NCBI GenBank assembly: GCA_937864005.1
Contig: CALMIL010000254.1
Location: forward strand, 1-49,797
Length of the DNA stretch: 49,797 nt
Source of the DNA: an uncultured Burkholderiales bacterium
Lineage (GTDB): Bacteria > Pseudomonadota > Gammaproteobacteria > Burkholderiales > Burkholderiaceae_C
Direction of reading: 5' to 3'
Of the stretch, positions 49,141 to 49,797 are shown piece after piece (the first letter of the stretch is position 1; each line of letters opens with the position of its first letter). A program made the position numbers and the translations under genes. The notes below the pieces were generated by a model. It did not search any database and was not told the origin of the DNA. It was given only the letters and a program-made list of their open reading frames with translations.

Positions 49141-49797
49141 ATGATCGGCGCCGATTTCTCCGCCCACACGCCGATGATGCAGCAGTACCTGCGCATCAAG
49201 GCCGAGTTCGCCGACACGCTCGTGCTCTATCGCATGGGCGACTTCTACGAACTCTTCTTCGACGATGCGCGGCGCGCCGCCGAACTGCTCGATATCACGC
49301 TCACGAGCCGCGGCCAATCGGCCGGCGAGCCGATCGCGATGGCCGGCGTGCCGGTGCATGCGCTCGAGGCCTATCTCGCCAAGCTCGTCAAGCGGGGCGT
49401 CGCCGTCGCGATCTGCGAGCAGGTCGGCGATGTCGGCGCAAGCAAGGGGCCGGTCGAGCGCAAGGTGGTGCGCGTCGTCACCCCCGGCACGCTGACCGAC
49501 AGCGCGCTGCTCGCCGACAAGAGCGACGCGCTGCTGCTCTCGATCGCGCCGCACAAGGCCGCCGGCGGCACGGCCTGGGGCCTCGCCTGGCTCGCGCTGG
49601 CGAGCGGCCGGCTCGGCCTCGCCGAATGCAGCAAAACCGAACTCGGCCCCTGGCTCGCGCGCCTCGCGCCGGCCGAGACGCTCGTCGATCGCGACCGCGC
49701 ACCGGACGTGCTGCAGCAAGTCGCGACCAGCGTCACGCACCGTCCGGCGTGGCAATTCGACGCCGCGCTCGGCGCGCGCAAGCTGTGCGAGCAGCTG
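49141..49797 (+). CDS. mutS: DNA mismatch repair protein MutS, N-terminal part (3' end outside window)
   Basis: The first 219 residues are present; the frame is open to the window end. The mismatch-recognition domain is unmistakable: [15 protein letters not shown], then [32 protein letters not shown] with the Phe-x-Glu mismatch-reading pair in DFYELF, and [32 protein letters not shown]. The connector domain begins near residue 130. It recognises mispaired bases and recruits MutL. The ATG at 49141 is the family start position, and the gene is downstream of suhB on the same strand. Confidence 0.97.
   Translation, partial: MIGADFSAHTPMMQQYLRIKAEFADTLVLYRMGDFYELFFDDARRAAELLDITLTSRGQSAGEPIAMAGVPVHALEAYLAKLVKRGVAVAICEQVGDVGASKGPVERKVVRVVTPGTLTDSALLADKSDALLLSIAPHKAAGGTAWGLAWLALASGRLGLAECSKTELGPWLARLAPAETLVDRDRAPDVLQQVATSVTHRPAWQFDAALGARKLCEQL

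Overview
The window is about 50 kb of GC-rich, densely packed chromosomal DNA from a betaproteobacterium, most likely Burkholderiales or a near relative. Evidence for this is the gene order tRNA-Leu/tig/clpP/clpX/lon, the order ilvB-ilvH-ilvC-pssA-leuA, the nadE-glnB pair, the hpnCDE squalene trio, an imuAB SOS cassette and a PEP-CTERM protein. Most of it is core genome. I see no phage, transposase, integrase, CRISPR array or rRNA.

Layout. 1-7.4 kb: the 3' end of valS, a divergent 2-hydroxyacid-dehydrogenase-like gene, galU, a cysM/NUDIX/tusA-like operon, tRNA-Leu(CAA), a rhomboid protease, an SDR epimerase and a ferredoxin-type flavin reductase. 7.4-12.3 kb: an 83-bp tandem repeat, a SenA/EgtB-like iron enzyme, two paired small lipoproteins, imuA-imuB behind a perfect LexA box, then tRNA-Cys and tRNA-Gly, each followed by its own terminator. 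12.3-18.5 kb: lon, clpX, clpP and tig, then tRNA-Leu(UAG), all on the minus strand (protein quality control). 18.5-22.9 kb: an RND efflux permease and its adaptor, with a TetR-type palindrome upstream. 23-27.3 kb: hpnC-hpnD-hpnE (squalene for hopanoids) and a TIGR03790-like lipoprotein. 27.3-29.3 kb: an IclR regulator with a palindrome in its promoter region, and the pbpG endopeptidase. 29.3-35.5 kb: the branched-chain amino acid block (ilvB, ilvH, ilvC, pssA, leuA). A probable leader peptide and attenuator sit directly upstream of leuA. 35.7-38.8 kb: an overlapping run of ECF sigma factor, DUF3619, DUF3106, RDD membrane protein and LOG hydrolase. 38.8-42.1 kb: nadE-glnB, and a FemAB-like acyltransferase whose start codon abuts that of nadE. 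42.1-42.9 kb: a non-coding island built from long nested inverted repeats. 42.9-49.8 kb: pmbA, darP/yjgA, mog, cysE, a PEP-CTERM protein, trmJ, suhB and the 5' end of mutS.

The most interesting signals outside ordinary genes are the leuA leader/attenuator, the palindromic island, the 83-bp tandem repeat that contains a gene's stop codon, the paired CYD...GEC...WxWR lipoproteins, a dehydrogenase whose catalytic Arg and His positions appear swapped, and an SOS promoter that should give a leaderless imuA mRNA. All calls come from reading the sequence and recalling protein families. No database search was run.
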